Shown piece by piece: positions 18,496 through 26,776 of a DNA stretch of 42,286 nucleotides. Source of the DNA: Oscillospiraceae bacterium (GTDB taxonomy: Bacteria > Bacillota > Clostridia > Oscillospirales > Ruminococcaceae); the NCBI GenBank assembly GCA_012729855.1, contig JAAYCI010000008.1:1-42286 (forward strand), read 5' to 3'. Within the stretch, counting starts at the first letter, position 1; each line of letters begins with the position of its first letter. The notes below the pieces were generated by a model that saw only the letters and a list, made by a program, of their open reading frames with translations, searched no databases and had not been told where the DNA came from. The position numbers and the translations under genes are program-made.

Positions 18496-19865
18496 TGCCA
18501 AAAGAGTATAGAACGATACAGGAAGTGGCCGGCCCGCTGCTGATGGTAAGCGGCGTGACCGATGTGGCCTACGACGAGCTGGGCGAGATTGAGCTGGTAA
18601 GCGGTGAGCGGCGGCGCTGCAAGGTGCTGGAGATAGACGGCACCAACGCGCTTGTGCAGCTGTTTGAATCCTCCACCGGCATCAACCTGGAGAACAGCAA
18701 GGTGCGCTTCCTCGGCCGCAGCATGGAGCTGGGCGTCTCGGAAGATATGCTCTCCCGCGTGTTCGACGGCCTGGGCCGCCCGATTGACGGCGGGCCCGAC
18801 ATCCTGCCGGAATTTCGCCGGGATATCAACGGCCTGCCGATGAATCCGTCGGCACGTTCCTACCCGCAGGAGTTTATCCAAACCGGCGTGTCGGCCATCG
18901 ACGGCCTGAACACGCTGGTGCGCGGCCAGAAGCTGCCCATCTTCTCGGGCAGTGGCCTGCCACACGCCCAGTTGGCGGCGCAGATTGCCCGCCAGGCCAA
19001 GGTGCGCGGCACATCCGAGCCGTTCGCGGTGGTCTTCGTGGCGATGGGCATCACCTTTGAGGAATCCAACTTCTTTATCAACTCCTTTAAAGAGAGCGGC
19101 GCCATCGACCGTGCGGTCATGTTTATCAACCTGGCCAACGACCCGGCTGTTGAGCGTATCGCCACCCCGCGCATGGGCCTGACAGCGGCGGAGTATCTGG
19201 CTTTTGACAAAGGCATGCATGTTTTGGTCATCCTGACCGATATCACCAACTACGCCGATGCTTTGCGCGAGGTATCGGCTGCCCGCAAGGAAGTGCCGGG
19301 CCGGCGCGGTTACCCGGGCTACATGTACACCGACCTGGCTACGTTGTACGAACGGGCTGGCCGCTTGGAGGGCAGCAATGGCTCCATCACGATGATTCCC
19401 ATCCTGTCGATGCCCGAAGATGACAAGACACATCCCATCCCCGACTTGACAGGGTATATCACCGAGGGGCAGATTATTCTGGCGCGCGACCTGTACCGCA
19501 AGGGCCTGCAGCCGCCCATCGATGTGCTGCCCAGCTTGTCCCGCCTGAAAGACAAGGGAATTGGCGCAGGAAAAACACGGGAAGACCATGCCAATACCAT
19601 GAACCAGCTGTTTGCTGCTTATTCCCGCGGTAAGAACGCCAAAGAGCTGATGACGGTGCTTGGCGAAGCCGCCTTGACCGAGATTGACCTGCTTTATGCA
19701 AAATTCGCCGACCAATTTGAAGCAGAATATGTCAGCCAGGGCTATAATACCAACCGTGATATTGAAGAGACGCTGAATTTGGGCTGGAAACTGTTGCGCA
19801 TTTTGCCACGCAGCGAGCTGAAGCGCATCAAGGACGAATACCTGGACCAGTATTATGACGCGTAA
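18495..19865 (+). CDS. ntpB: V-type ATP synthase non-catalytic subunit B
   Basis: A 456-residue regulatory partner of subunit A. Family landmarks are [17 protein letters not shown] at the start, [43 protein letters not shown] in place of a Walker [24 protein letters not shown], and a helical C-terminus. The missing P-loop lysine is normal for B, which binds nucleotide at the interface without hydrolysing it. The arginine finger that completes the site of A lies in the C-terminal third. The start overlaps the subunit A stop. Length is as expected (about 455-465). Confidence 0.97.
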   Translation: MPKEYRTIQEVAGPLLMVSGVTDVAYDELGEIELVSGERRRCKVLEIDGTNALVQLFESSTGINLENSKVRFLGRSMELGVSEDMLSRVFDGLGRPIDGGPDILPEFRRDINGLPMNPSARSYPQEFIQTGVSAIDGLNTLVRGQKLPIFSGSGLPHAQLAAQIARQAKVRGTSEPFAVVFVAMGITFEESNFFINSFKESGAIDRAVMFINLANDPAVERIATPRMGLTAAEYLAFDKGMHVLVILTDITNYADALREVSAARKEVPGRRGYPGYMYTDLATLYERAGRLEGSNGSITMIPILSMPEDDKTHPIPDLTGYITEGQIILARDLYRKGLQPPIDVLPSLSRLKDKGIGAGKTREDHANTMNQLFAAYSRGKNAKELMTVLGEAALTEIDLLYAKFADQFEAEYVSQGYNTNRDIEETLNLGWKLLRILPRSELKRIKDEYLDQYYDA

Positions 19866-19901
19866 TAGTGTGCTATTTTCCGATAAAAAGGAGGGATGCG
19901 T

Positions 19902-20603
19902 GTGGCCAAGAAGCAGGTAAACCCCACCCGCATGGAGCTCACCCGCATCAAGCGCAAGCTGGTAACCGCCATGCGGGGCCACAAGCTGCTGAAGGACAAG
20001 CGCGATGAGCTGATGCGCCAGTTCCTGGAGTTGGTGCGGAAAAACAAGGAAATGCGCGAAAAGGTGGAAGCCGGCCTGAAGGTGGCCGCCCAGAACTTTG
20101 CGCTGGCCCGCGCCACCATGCAGGATGAAATACTGGACACAGCCCTGTTGGCGCCCAGCCAGGAGGTATGGCTGGAGGCCGGCGAGAAAAACGTGATGAG
20201 CGTGATGGTGCCTCAGTTTGAAATCAAGACGCGCAGCACCGATGAAAGCAACATCTATTCGTATGGCCTCAGCTTTACCTCCAGCGATTTGGACATTGCG
20301 GTGAAAAGCATGGCCGATGTGCTGCCCGATATGCTTCAGCTGGCCGAGATTGAAAAAAGCTGCCAGTTGATGGCGGCGGAGATTGAAAAAACGCGCCGCC
20401 GGGTAAACGCGCTGGAATATGTGATGATCCCGGAAATGCAAGAGAATATCAAGTATATCACCATGAAATTGGACGAAAATGAGCGCAGCAGCCAGATTCG
20501 CCTGATGAAGGTGAAGGATATGATGCTGGAGCAGACCCACCATTACAGCGACAAGCTGGCCGGTAAGGAGATTCCGGATATCCGTAGCGAACTGGAAATA
20601 TAG
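19902..20603 (+). CDS. ntpD: V-type ATP synthase subunit D
   Basis: A 233-residue central rotor shaft. It begins VAKKQVNPTRMELTRIKRKL, typical of subunit D, followed by one half of a long antiparallel coiled coil (GHKLLKDKRDELMRQFLEL) and the other half near the C-terminus (RRRVNALEYVMIPEMQENIK). GTG 19902 is chosen, because the strong SD aaggagg (19888-19894) is 7 bases away, while ATG 19896 abuts the SD. It is the last gene of the operon; no NtpH/NtpJ (K+ transporter) gene follows, unlike E. hirae. Confidence 0.95.
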   Translation: MAKKQVNPTRMELTRIKRKLVTAMRGHKLLKDKRDELMRQFLELVRKNKEMREKVEAGLKVAAQNFALARATMQDEILDTALLAPSQEVWLEAGEKNVMSVMVPQFEIKTRSTDESNIYSYGLSFTSSDLDIAVKSMADVLPDMLQLAEIEKSCQLMAAEIEKTRRRVNALEYVMIPEMQENIKYITMKLDENERSSQIRLMKVKDMMLEQTHHYSDKLAGKEIPDIRSELEI

Positions 20604-20613
20604 GCTAAAAATC

Positions 20614-20655
20614 ATTAAAACATTCCCCTGGCAATTGCCAGGGGAATGTTTTAAT
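20614..20655. terminator. Bidirectional terminator after the V-ATPase operon
   Basis: A perfect 21-bp palindrome (20614-20634 with 20635-20655) has a GC-rich centre and A/T-rich base, giving a T-run in both directions. It ends the V-ATPase operon and the convergent membrane-protein operon. Confidence 0.95.
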
Positions 20656-20698
20656 ATTATAACAATATTACAACTCGATAAAATAGAAAAAATGCAAA

Positions 20699-21379
20699 TT
20701 AAGCTGTGTTAGGCATCTTGTGCTTTCGCGCAAAATGATAGTGCCTTATCAGGTCCAGCAGCCAGCGCACCAGTGCCGCCAGGAAGGCCGGCAGGATGAG
20801 CAGCGTAGCCAGGCCGGCCCAGCCGGGGTTGAAATAGCTTAGGGTGGAAACTGGCTCATTGAGGAGAAGGATGCCCTCAAAAGTGATGGTCAGTTCCTGG
20901 CTGGCGGGCGCGCTGGCGGGGTCCAGCCGCAGGGCGTAAATTGTCTGGCGGGGCAGGGTGAACAGGTAGCTGCCGTCCTCCTGCTCCACCGGCCATACGC
21001 GGCGTGTTTCACCAAAGCGTCCGCCGTTTTGCTCGGGGCCGGGCGAGGTGGTGTAGTAGAGGTTCATTTCAAAGCTATAGCCCGAGTAGTCGGCCCAAAA
21101 GCGCAGGGTGCGCACCTGGCCGTCCAGGCTGGAGAGGATCATCTGCGGGTCGTCGCTGGTGCAAAGGTAGCTGCCGTCGGGCTGCAGTTCCATGTCATAC
21201 AATGCAAAATCGGCCGGAACCAAGCTTTGCTCGGACAAACTGCCGTTTGCGTGGGAGATAGCGTCGCCAATGCAGGCCACAGCGGAGGTGGCCAGCCAGA
21301 TGATGACGGCCAGCAGGTAGCAATAAACCGGGATTTTGATCTTTTTCAGCCGGGCGACCCAGCGTTGGCGTCGTGGCAT
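20699..21379 (-). CDS. Unknown two-TM protein with extracytoplasmic domain, copy 1
   Basis: A 226-residue protein I cannot assign to a named family. It has an N-terminal TM (PVYCYLLAVIIWLATSAVACIG), an extracytoplasmic domain of about 140 residues that looks beta-rich, and a C-terminal TM (GLATLLILPAFLAALVRWLLDL) with a basic cytoplasmic tail. Motifs shared with the paralogue at 23499-24125 are DPQMI/DAQMI, EMNLYYTT/EMVLYYTT, DG.Y.F.L and ALRLDP. A YYT...F...LRLDP pattern recalls small sandwich domains that accompany bacterial cell-surface glycosyltransferases, but that is from memory and tentative. It follows its GT-C-like neighbour by 43 bases with its own strong SD aaggaggtg, so the pair probably acts together at the membrane. 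Confidence 0.75.
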   Translation of the reverse strand: MPRRQRWVARLKKIKIPVYCYLLAVIIWLATSAVACIGDAISHANGSLSEQSLVPADFALYDMELQPDGSYLCTSDDPQMILSSLDGQVRTLRFWADYSGYSFEMNLYYTTSPGPEQNGGRFGETRRVWPVEQEDGSYLFTLPRQTIYALRLDPASAPASQELTITFEGILLLNEPVSTLSYFNPGWAGLATLLILPAFLAALVRWLLDLIRHYHFARKHKMPNTA

Positions 21380-21422
21380 GGTGCACCTCCTTTATATGGT
21401 TGGGGTTGAATCATAATGCGTA

Positions 21423-23459
21423 TCAGTCAAGCACCGGGGTCAGCACCGTTTCACCGGCAGCGGTCTCCACGCGATAAAGCATGGTGTCGCCCCGTTTTGC
21501 CGCGGCAAGGCCGTCGCTGAAAAGCGTTTTGTAGGCCCTGATAAAGGCCTTGTCCAGGTTCTCGAAGAAGATATAGTCGCAGCCGTTGCCTGTGATATAG
21601 GCCAGCAGTTCCTCGGGCGTGTAGGCATGATAGCTGGGGATGCCGCCACCTTGGCCAGGCAGCCCGAAGGTGCCGCCGCCGCCGCCGATACCGCCCTCTT
21701 TGTCGGGAACGCCGGAGAAATCCAGTATGGCCGGCAGCATATAATAGGAATAGTGGAACCATTTTTCGCCAAAATCATCCCGTTGGCTGACAAAGAACAG
21801 GCGGTCGCCCGGCTCAAGTTGCTCCAGCACGGTATCGGCCACAGCCTGCTCGGCGCGTAGCTCCCGATAGTGGGCGTCGGGGTAGCCGATGTCGTTGTAC
21901 TGCATAGGCAATAGCGTATTGCACAGCACCAGCATGGTGCCGGCCAAGGCCAGCACCCCGCACGACGCTATGCCATAAGGGCGTTCTTTTCGCGCAGCCA
22001 TGCCTAAAAAAATGAGTGCTATCAAAAACCACCCGGTGTAATAGGAACTCAAATAGCGGGAATAGCTTTCAAGTGAGGCCGCCTGCTCGGCGGAGAACAC
22101 CCGGCCGTAGCTGAAGATCAACTCCAAATAATAACCCGCAAAGCCAAGTGTCGATACACCCATAGCGACAAATGTCCGTTTACGCAGCTGCTTGTCGGCG
22201 GTGAGCAGCGCGGCCAGCGCGAACAGTATTAAAATCAAACAGACAGTCATCAAACCAGTGCCTGCCATCGTTATTTTCTGGCCGGGGCTGACAAAGGCTT
22301 CCAGCATGTTGTCCAGCGCCAGCTGGAATTGCTCGGTGCGCGGTTGGAAACCCAGCAGCATGGCCATGCAATTCAGCAATACCTGCAAGAGTGGTTCGCT
22401 GGCCTGTACGCTCAGGCCGCTGGCCTGGCGTTGCGCCACCACCCAGCCAATGTACTGGTTCCATATCAGATAGGGCAGCAGGGCCAGCAGCAGGAAGATG
22501 AAACAGCGGCCCAGCTTGCCCGGCAGACGCTGTTGGCTTAGCTGCTGCCGCAGTGTGCCACCCTTGGCGGGCACGTTGCTTTCGCTGGGTTTGTCGCCAA
22601 ATAACAGCAGGTCGCAGGCAATGAACAGCACGAGCACCAGCGCAAATAGAAAGGTATTTTCCTTGGTCATAGAGAGGGCGGCCAACGCTAGGCCTACCGG
22701 CCACAGTGGGCCTTTGGCCTCGCGCAGGCCCAGGTACAGCAGCAGCACGCCGCCAAACAGCATGCCGGCGGGAATGTCGGCGTAGCTGTTCAGCCAGATG
22801 GGCTTTACATAAAAGATGCGCGCCGCCCCGACAGAAAAGAACCAGGGCACCAGCAGGCCGGCCACCCCCAGTGGCACGACGATCTTATACTGCTTAAATG
22901 AAAGCTGGCCCATCAGCGCGGCCACAACAGCCAGAGTCAGCAGCGCGTAGCCGGCGTAGATTTTCCAGGCGGCGTAGTCGCCCAATACCTGGGTAAAGTA
23001 GCCAATGGTCGGCAGGGTGGGCAGTTGGGTGGCCGGCCAGGCCCACCCCATTTCGGCAGTGGTATATAGCTCACCCGAGCCTTTCATCAGCTTGACAATG
23101 GTTCCCCAGAGGGAGAACTCGTCCCACTGGCTGATGATGGGCTGGCGGATGGCCAGAAAGATGAGGGTGGCCAGGGCAGCCAATACAAAAAATAAGCTGC
23201 CGGGCGACAATAACGCGCGGTAATTGTTTTGCTTTCGGCGCCAGAGCAATGCCAGCGCCAACAGCCCCGCGCAAAGGAGGTACCACAGCCAGCTGCCCAA
23301 CCCCAGCAGGCCCACCATGCCAAACAGCGCGAACCACAACGGCACTGCGCACATGGCCACCAGCGGTGCAAAGCCCGCCGGAATGCGGCACTTGAGCACC
23401 AGGAAAGTCCCCAGCGCGCAAACCGATAAAAATGAGATAAAAACGTCCGCTATCTGCAA
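21423..23459 (-). CDS. Polytopic GT-C-like membrane glycosyltransferase, copy 1
   Basis: A 678-residue integral membrane protein with roughly 11-13 TMs and a soluble C-terminal part of about 150 residues. Between an early pair of TMs sits QWDEFSLWG (D113, E114) followed by GELYTTAEM; an acidic pair in the first long extracytoplasmic loop is the hallmark of GT-C glycosyltransferases, which use lipid-phosphate sugars. The C-terminal part holds LEPGDRLFFVSQRDDFGEKW, matched in the paralogue. The start is TTG 23459, supported by SD aaggaggtg 8 bases upstream. It is the third gene of a four-gene minus-strand operon. The substrate is unknown; cell-wall polymer or protein glycosylation is the reasonable guess. 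Confidence 0.75.
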   Translation of the reverse strand: MQIADVFISFLSVCALGTFLVLKCRIPAGFAPLVAMCAVPLWFALFGMVGLLGLGSWLWYLLCAGLLALALLWRRKQNNYRALLSPGSLFFVLAALATLIFLAIRQPIISQWDEFSLWGTIVKLMKGSGELYTTAEMGWAWPATQLPTLPTIGYFTQVLGDYAAWKIYAGYALLTLAVVAALMGQLSFKQYKIVVPLGVAGLLVPWFFSVGAARIFYVKPIWLNSYADIPAGMLFGGVLLLYLGLREAKGPLWPVGLALAALSMTKENTFLFALVLVLFIACDLLLFGDKPSESNVPAKGGTLRQQLSQQRLPGKLGRCFIFLLLALLPYLIWNQYIGWVVAQRQASGLSVQASEPLLQVLLNCMAMLLGFQPRTEQFQLALDNMLEAFVSPGQKITMAGTGLMTVCLILILFALAALLTADKQLRKRTFVAMGVSTLGFAGYYLELIFSYGRVFSAEQAASLESYSRYLSSYYTGWFLIALIFLGMAARKERPYGIASCGVLALAGTMLVLCNTLLPMQYNDIGYPDAHYRELRAEQAVADTVLEQLEPGDRLFFVSQRDDFGEKWFHYSYYMLPAILDFSGVPDKEGGIGGGGGTFGLPGQGGGIPSYHAYTPEELLAYITGNGCDYIFFENLDKAFIRAYKTLFSDGLAAAKRGDTMLYRVETAAGETVLTPVLD

Positions 23460-23498
23460 GCTTTACACCTCCTTCGCTTTATCATCTAATTTATAATA

Positions 23499-24125
23499 TC
23501 ATATTTTGTTAATCTTGTGCTTTTTAAGCGAAGACAGAATGACATCCAGCAGCTCGCCCAAAGCGCCCCAGGCCAGCAGTGGGGCAAACAGCAGCACCAG
23601 CCAGCCCCGCGCGTCGGGGATAAAATAGCGGGCAGCGGGGCGCGGGGCGTTCAGGGTAACGCGCTCGTAATCCCACAACACGCCGCCAATGCTGTCGGGG
23701 TCCAGCCGCAGGGCGGTATAGCTGCGGCCGGCAAGGTCGAAGAACCAGTGGCCGTCGGCGTCCTGCTTGGCCCACAGCTTCTGGCGCTCATTGAAAGGCG
23801 CGTCCGCCTCGGTGGTGTAGTAGAGCACCATCTCCACGATGGGCCGGTCGAAGCTGGCCTCAAAGGTGAGGCTGGCCGCGCGGAAGGGGGCTTCGGGGCG
23901 GTAGATCATCTGGGCGTCCAGGTTGGTGGTGACAAAGTCATGGCCGTCGTCCCGGGGCTGGATGCTTTCCAGCTGGGTGAAGTCATCCAGGGCCAGTTCC
24001 TGTATGGGCAGCGCGCGCTGGGAAAACAGGCTGGCCGCGCCCAGCGCACAGTGCAGAATGAGCGCCACGGCGTAGCAGGCCAGCAGCAGCCAGCCTTTCC
24101 AGTGCCTGAGTATTTTCGCCATCAT
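23499..24125 (-). CDS. Unknown two-TM protein with extracytoplasmic domain, copy 2
   Basis: A 208-residue paralogue of the 20699-21379 protein: TM (WLLLACYAVALILHCALG), extracytoplasmic domain with DAQMIYRPEAPF, EMVLYYTTEADAPFNERQKLW, DGHWFFDLAGRSYTALRLDP and ERVTLNAP, then TM (GWLVLLFAPLLAWGALGELLDV) and a lysine-rich tail. Apart from these motifs the two copies have diverged strongly, so the duplication is old. ATG 24125 overlaps the stop of the preceding GT-C-like gene by 4 bases (ATGA), which indicates translational coupling and a likely complex. Longer upstream starts would intrude further into that gene and have no SD. Confidence 0.75.
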   Translation of the reverse strand: MMAKILRHWKGWLLLACYAVALILHCALGAASLFSQRALPIQELALDDFTQLESIQPRDDGHDFVTTNLDAQMIYRPEAPFRAASLTFEASFDRPIVEMVLYYTTEADAPFNERQKLWAKQDADGHWFFDLAGRSYTALRLDPDSIGGVLWDYERVTLNAPRPAARYFIPDARGWLVLLFAPLLAWGALGELLDVILSSLKKHKINKI

Positions 24126-26218
24126 GGGGCGGCACCCCCTTCCGGGGCGGCTGCCGGCACAAAGGTGCAGTCGTCGCCCTGCCATTCTATGCGGTAGTAG
24201 CGCTGGCCGCCCACGTTCCAGCCGTCGGGTGTCCAGCCTGTTTCAAGGCCGTCCGTAAACAGCGGGCCGAAGCTTTCCAGGATGTAAGCGTCCAGCGCGT
24301 CCAGCAGCAGGTGGGTACAGCCGGTGTCGCGCAGGTAGGCTGCCAGCTCGTCGGGCGTGCACACCACGGGGTTTTCCAGCGCGCTGTAGCCCTCCAGCGT
24401 GGGCACCAGCTTGCCGGCGGCTTTGCCCTGAATTTTCTGGCTGTCGTCCTCGTTGAGCAGGGGCTGGCCGTCACGGCCCCACGCGCGGCCAAACACCGGC
24501 GCCAGCCGGGCGTCCAGCTCGTAGCCCAGCATGTAAAAGCGGGTGCCGTCGTCGTCCTGGTTTATCAGGTAGACGGTGTCCCCCGGCTGCATGCCCTCGG
24601 CTTTGGCCTCGGTCACCAGCTGCTGCACATCCTGCCGGGTGGTGTAAAGCGACGGGCTTTTTTGCAGGAAGTTGGACACCCCGCTGCTGAAACGGCCGTG
24701 GTAAACGGTGGTGAACAGCACGCAGGCGGCAAAGCCCACCAGCAGCACCCGGGCCACCTTGCTGCGTGTGCGGGTGCGCGCCAGGGCGGCTTCACGCTGG
24801 GCGTCGCCGGCGTTGGCCGCCAGCAGCACCAGCGACGCCATCAGCCAGCCCAGCCAGTAGGGGGTGATGTAGCGGTTATAGTCCTTGAGCACATAGGCTT
24901 CTACCTCGGCAAAAATAAACGCGTAGGTGAAGATATTAAACAGGTAAAATGCCAGGAAGCCGACGGCCGACGCCACCGCGAACACCACCACCCGGCGGCG
25001 GCCACGCCCAGTGCCACACAGCAGCCAGGCCAGCACCAGCACCACCAGGATGACGATGAACACCCGGATGCCGGGCCCCAGCAGCCACACGGGGTAGTCG
25101 GATGAGACCAGCGCCCGCCACATGAGGCCATTGACCACGCTGTACTGCTGTGGGACCTCAATGCCGAAGAGCGCGCGTACCCAGTCGCCCAGCAGGGCGG
25201 TCATGGGGCGCTGCTGGGCAGAGGAGCCAAGGTCGAAGCGGTCCACGTCCAGCGCCGTACCAATGTGCAGGGCCCATACCAGGTAGATGGCAACGATCAT
25301 GGCCAGGCACACGGCGCAGGCGGCCAGCCAGCCCTTCCAGCGTTTCAGGCGGAAGAAGGAGAGGGTGTCCCGCTCGCAGAAAAACATGTCGGCCGCCGCA
25401 ATAAGCAGGGCCAGCAGCGCCAGCGCCAGGCCAATGTCCTTGATGTTGGTAAGCGCCGCCAGCACCAGCCCGAAGGGCAGCAGCAGGCGGGCGTCTTTAT
25501 TGCCGCCGCCAAAGTAGAGGCAGAGCGCCCCGCCAAACAGCGCGGCAAGGGCGGGGTCGGACATGCCGATGATATAGCTGGTGGAGGTTTGCCCGGCCGG
25601 CAGCAGGGTCTCGAACAACAGCGGCAGCAAAAAGAAGGTGCCCAGCAGCACCACGGCGCCGGTTTTGTTTTTGCCGGGCAGCGCGGCAGCGGTGGCAAAG
25701 GCCGCCAGGTACAAAATGGCATAGGCGGCAAAAAGTTTGTATTCCGCGAAAGTGCCGCCGAAGAACTGCAGCGCATAGCTGAAAACGGTGAGCCCCGGCG
25801 GATAGCTGCGGGGAATCAGGTTGGAGGCGGCAGTGGTGTACAGCTCGCCCGCGTTGGTGGTGGCTTTGGCCGCCGGGCCCCAGAAGGTGAACTCGTCCCA
25901 GTGGGTGAGCAGGGGCTGGGTGCAGTAAAGCAGCACAATAAAAAACACGCTGCCCGCCAAAAAGAAAATGAGCCCGGGAGAGAACAGCCGCAGCACGGCG
26001 CGTTTTTCCCACACCAGCACCAGCACCAGCGCGGCGGCCCCGGCCAGATACCACACCCAGCCGGCCACCTGCAGCAGGCCGGCTGTGCCCAGCAGCGTGA
26101 ACCACAGCATGGTAACGGCTACGGTTACCAGCGGCATCAGCGCCGACGGGCGCTTTAGCAGCCGCGCGCCCAAAAGCGAAAAGCCCGCCAATGGCACCAG
26201 CCCCAGCAGCATGTCCAT
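24122..26218 (-). CDS. Polytopic GT-C-like membrane glycosyltransferase, copy 2
   Basis: A 698-residue integral membrane protein, first gene of the minus-strand operon and a paralogue of 21423-23459. The same landmarks occur in the same order: WYLAGAAAL, the acidic loop HWDEFTFWG (D108, E109), NAGELYTTAASN, a block of TMs, and a C-terminal soluble part with MQPGDTVYLINQDDDGTRFYMLGYELDARL and CTHLLLDALDAYILESF. ATG 26218 has SD aaggagg 7 bases away. The WDEF..WG...GELYTTA signature is the main reason for the GT-C call, and no catalytic proof is possible from sequence. It is led by a strong promoter at 26275-26303. Confidence 0.75.
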   Translation of the reverse strand: MDMLLGLVPLAGFSLLGARLLKRPSALMPLVTVAVTMLWFTLLGTAGLLQVAGWVWYLAGAAALVLVLVWEKRAVLRLFSPGLIFFLAGSVFFIVLLYCTQPLLTHWDEFTFWGPAAKATTNAGELYTTAASNLIPRSYPPGLTVFSYALQFFGGTFAEYKLFAAYAILYLAAFATAAALPGKNKTGAVVLLGTFFLLPLLFETLLPAGQTSTSYIIGMSDPALAALFGGALCLYFGGGNKDARLLLPFGLVLAALTNIKDIGLALALLALLIAAADMFFCERDTLSFFRLKRWKGWLAACAVCLAMIVAIYLVWALHIGTALDVDRFDLGSSAQQRPMTALLGDWVRALFGIEVPQQYSVVNGLMWRALVSSDYPVWLLGPGIRVFIVILVVLVLAWLLCGTGRGRRRVVVFAVASAVGFLAFYLFNIFTYAFIFAEVEAYVLKDYNRYITPYWLGWLMASLVLLAANAGDAQREAALARTRTRSKVARVLLVGFAACVLFTTVYHGRFSSGVSNFLQKSPSLYTTRQDVQQLVTEAKAEGMQPGDTVYLINQDDDGTRFYMLGYELDARLAPVFGRAWGRDGQPLLNEDDSQKIQGKAAGKLVPTLEGYSALENPVVCTPDELAAYLRDTGCTHLLLDALDAYILESFGPLFTDGLETGWTPDGWNVGGQRYYRIEWQGDDCTFVPAAAPEGGAAP

Positions 26219-26274
26219 TGGCAGGCCTCCTTGCTATATGGAATATTAAAGAAACAGTGGGCATTATCCCAGTT

Positions 26275-26303
26275 AGTATACAATACCGCCCCCGCATTTT
26301 CAA
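26275..26303 (-). promoter_or_regulatory. Promoter of the GT-C-like operon
   Basis: On the minus strand, TTGAAA (complement of 26298-26303), a 17-base spacer and TATACT (complement of 26275-26280) form a near-consensus sigma-A promoter, 56 bases before the start codon at 26218. Confidence 0.8.
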
Positions 26304-26349
26304 CCAATGGCAAAACGGTGAGGCAAGTGTGAAAACCGGTGCCCGCCAA

Positions 26350-26378
26350 TTGACCGCACTGCCGAGGTACGTTAATAT
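26350..26378 (+). promoter_or_regulatory. Promoter of the TM/coiled-coil and transglutaminase genes
   Basis: TTGACC (26350-26355), a 17-base spacer and TAATAT (26373-26378). It diverges from the GT-C-like operon promoter; the two -35 boxes are 46 bases apart, so a shared regulator could act on both. Confidence 0.8.
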
Positions 26379-26411
26379 AGGTATTGAAGAGTACCGCCGG
26401 GAGGGCGCAGG

Positions 26412-26750
26412 ATGAAGGGGAAGAAAACCAAAGGCTACCGCTGGCTGTTTGTGGTGCTGGTGCTGCTGGTGGCCATGGCCGGCGGGCTGACCCTGCTGGG
26501 GCGGGCAAACCAGCAGTTGCAGGCACACCAGGCGCGGCTGGACACCGCCCGCCAGCAGTTGGCCGAACTGAAGCAGGAGAACGCACAGGACGCGGGCGAA
26601 GCACAGGCCGCCCAGCGCAAGCTGGAGGAGACCGAGCGCCAGAACGACGCCCTGCAAAGCGAGCTGGATGCCCTGCGCCGCCAGGTGGCCGACTATGCCG
26701 ACAGGTACGGCGCTTTGACAGATCAATCGATTTCTACGGAGGCGGGTTAG
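26412..26750 (+). CDS. Small membrane-anchored coiled-coil protein
   Basis: A 112-residue protein: a basic N-terminus (MKGKKTKGYR), one TM (WLFVVLVLLVAMAGGLTLLG), then a single outward coiled coil of about 75 residues (QQLQAHQARLDTARQQLAEL and RKLEETERQNDALQSELDALRRQ). The topology recalls FtsL/DivIC-type divisome proteins, but nothing in the sequence proves that. The next gene encodes a transglutaminase-like protein with the same TM-plus-coiled-coil opening, so they may pair through their coils. SD ggaggg lies 5 bases before ATG 26412. Its stop codon sits inside the loop of a terminator hairpin. Confidence 0.75.
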   Translation: MKGKKTKGYRWLFVVLVLLVAMAGGLTLLGRANQQLQAHQARLDTARQQLAELKQENAQDAGEAQAAQRKLEETERQNDALQSELDALRRQVADYADRYGALTDQSISTEAG

Positions 26751-26762
26751 CTCCGTTTTTTT
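26736..26762 (+). terminator. Terminator overlapping the end of the coiled-coil gene
   Basis: Stem acggag/ctccgt (26736-26741 with 26751-26756) with a 9-base loop that contains the TAG stop (26748-26750), followed by a run of seven T. It lies 15 bases before the transglutaminase start. Ribosomes reaching the stop codon would cover the hairpin, so termination could depend on translation of the upstream gene. Confidence 0.75.
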
Positions 26763-26776
26763 ATAGGAGACGGTGT

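Noticed and set aside
18300-20615. A 771-codon open frame antisense to ntpA, ntpB and ntpD
   Set aside because: It lies opposite three certain V-ATPase genes and has no ribosome-binding site or recognisable domain.
26384-26776. In-frame upstream extension of the transglutaminase-like gene
   Set aside because: It overlaps the coiled-coil gene in another frame, and the signal anchor and SD both fit GTG 26777.
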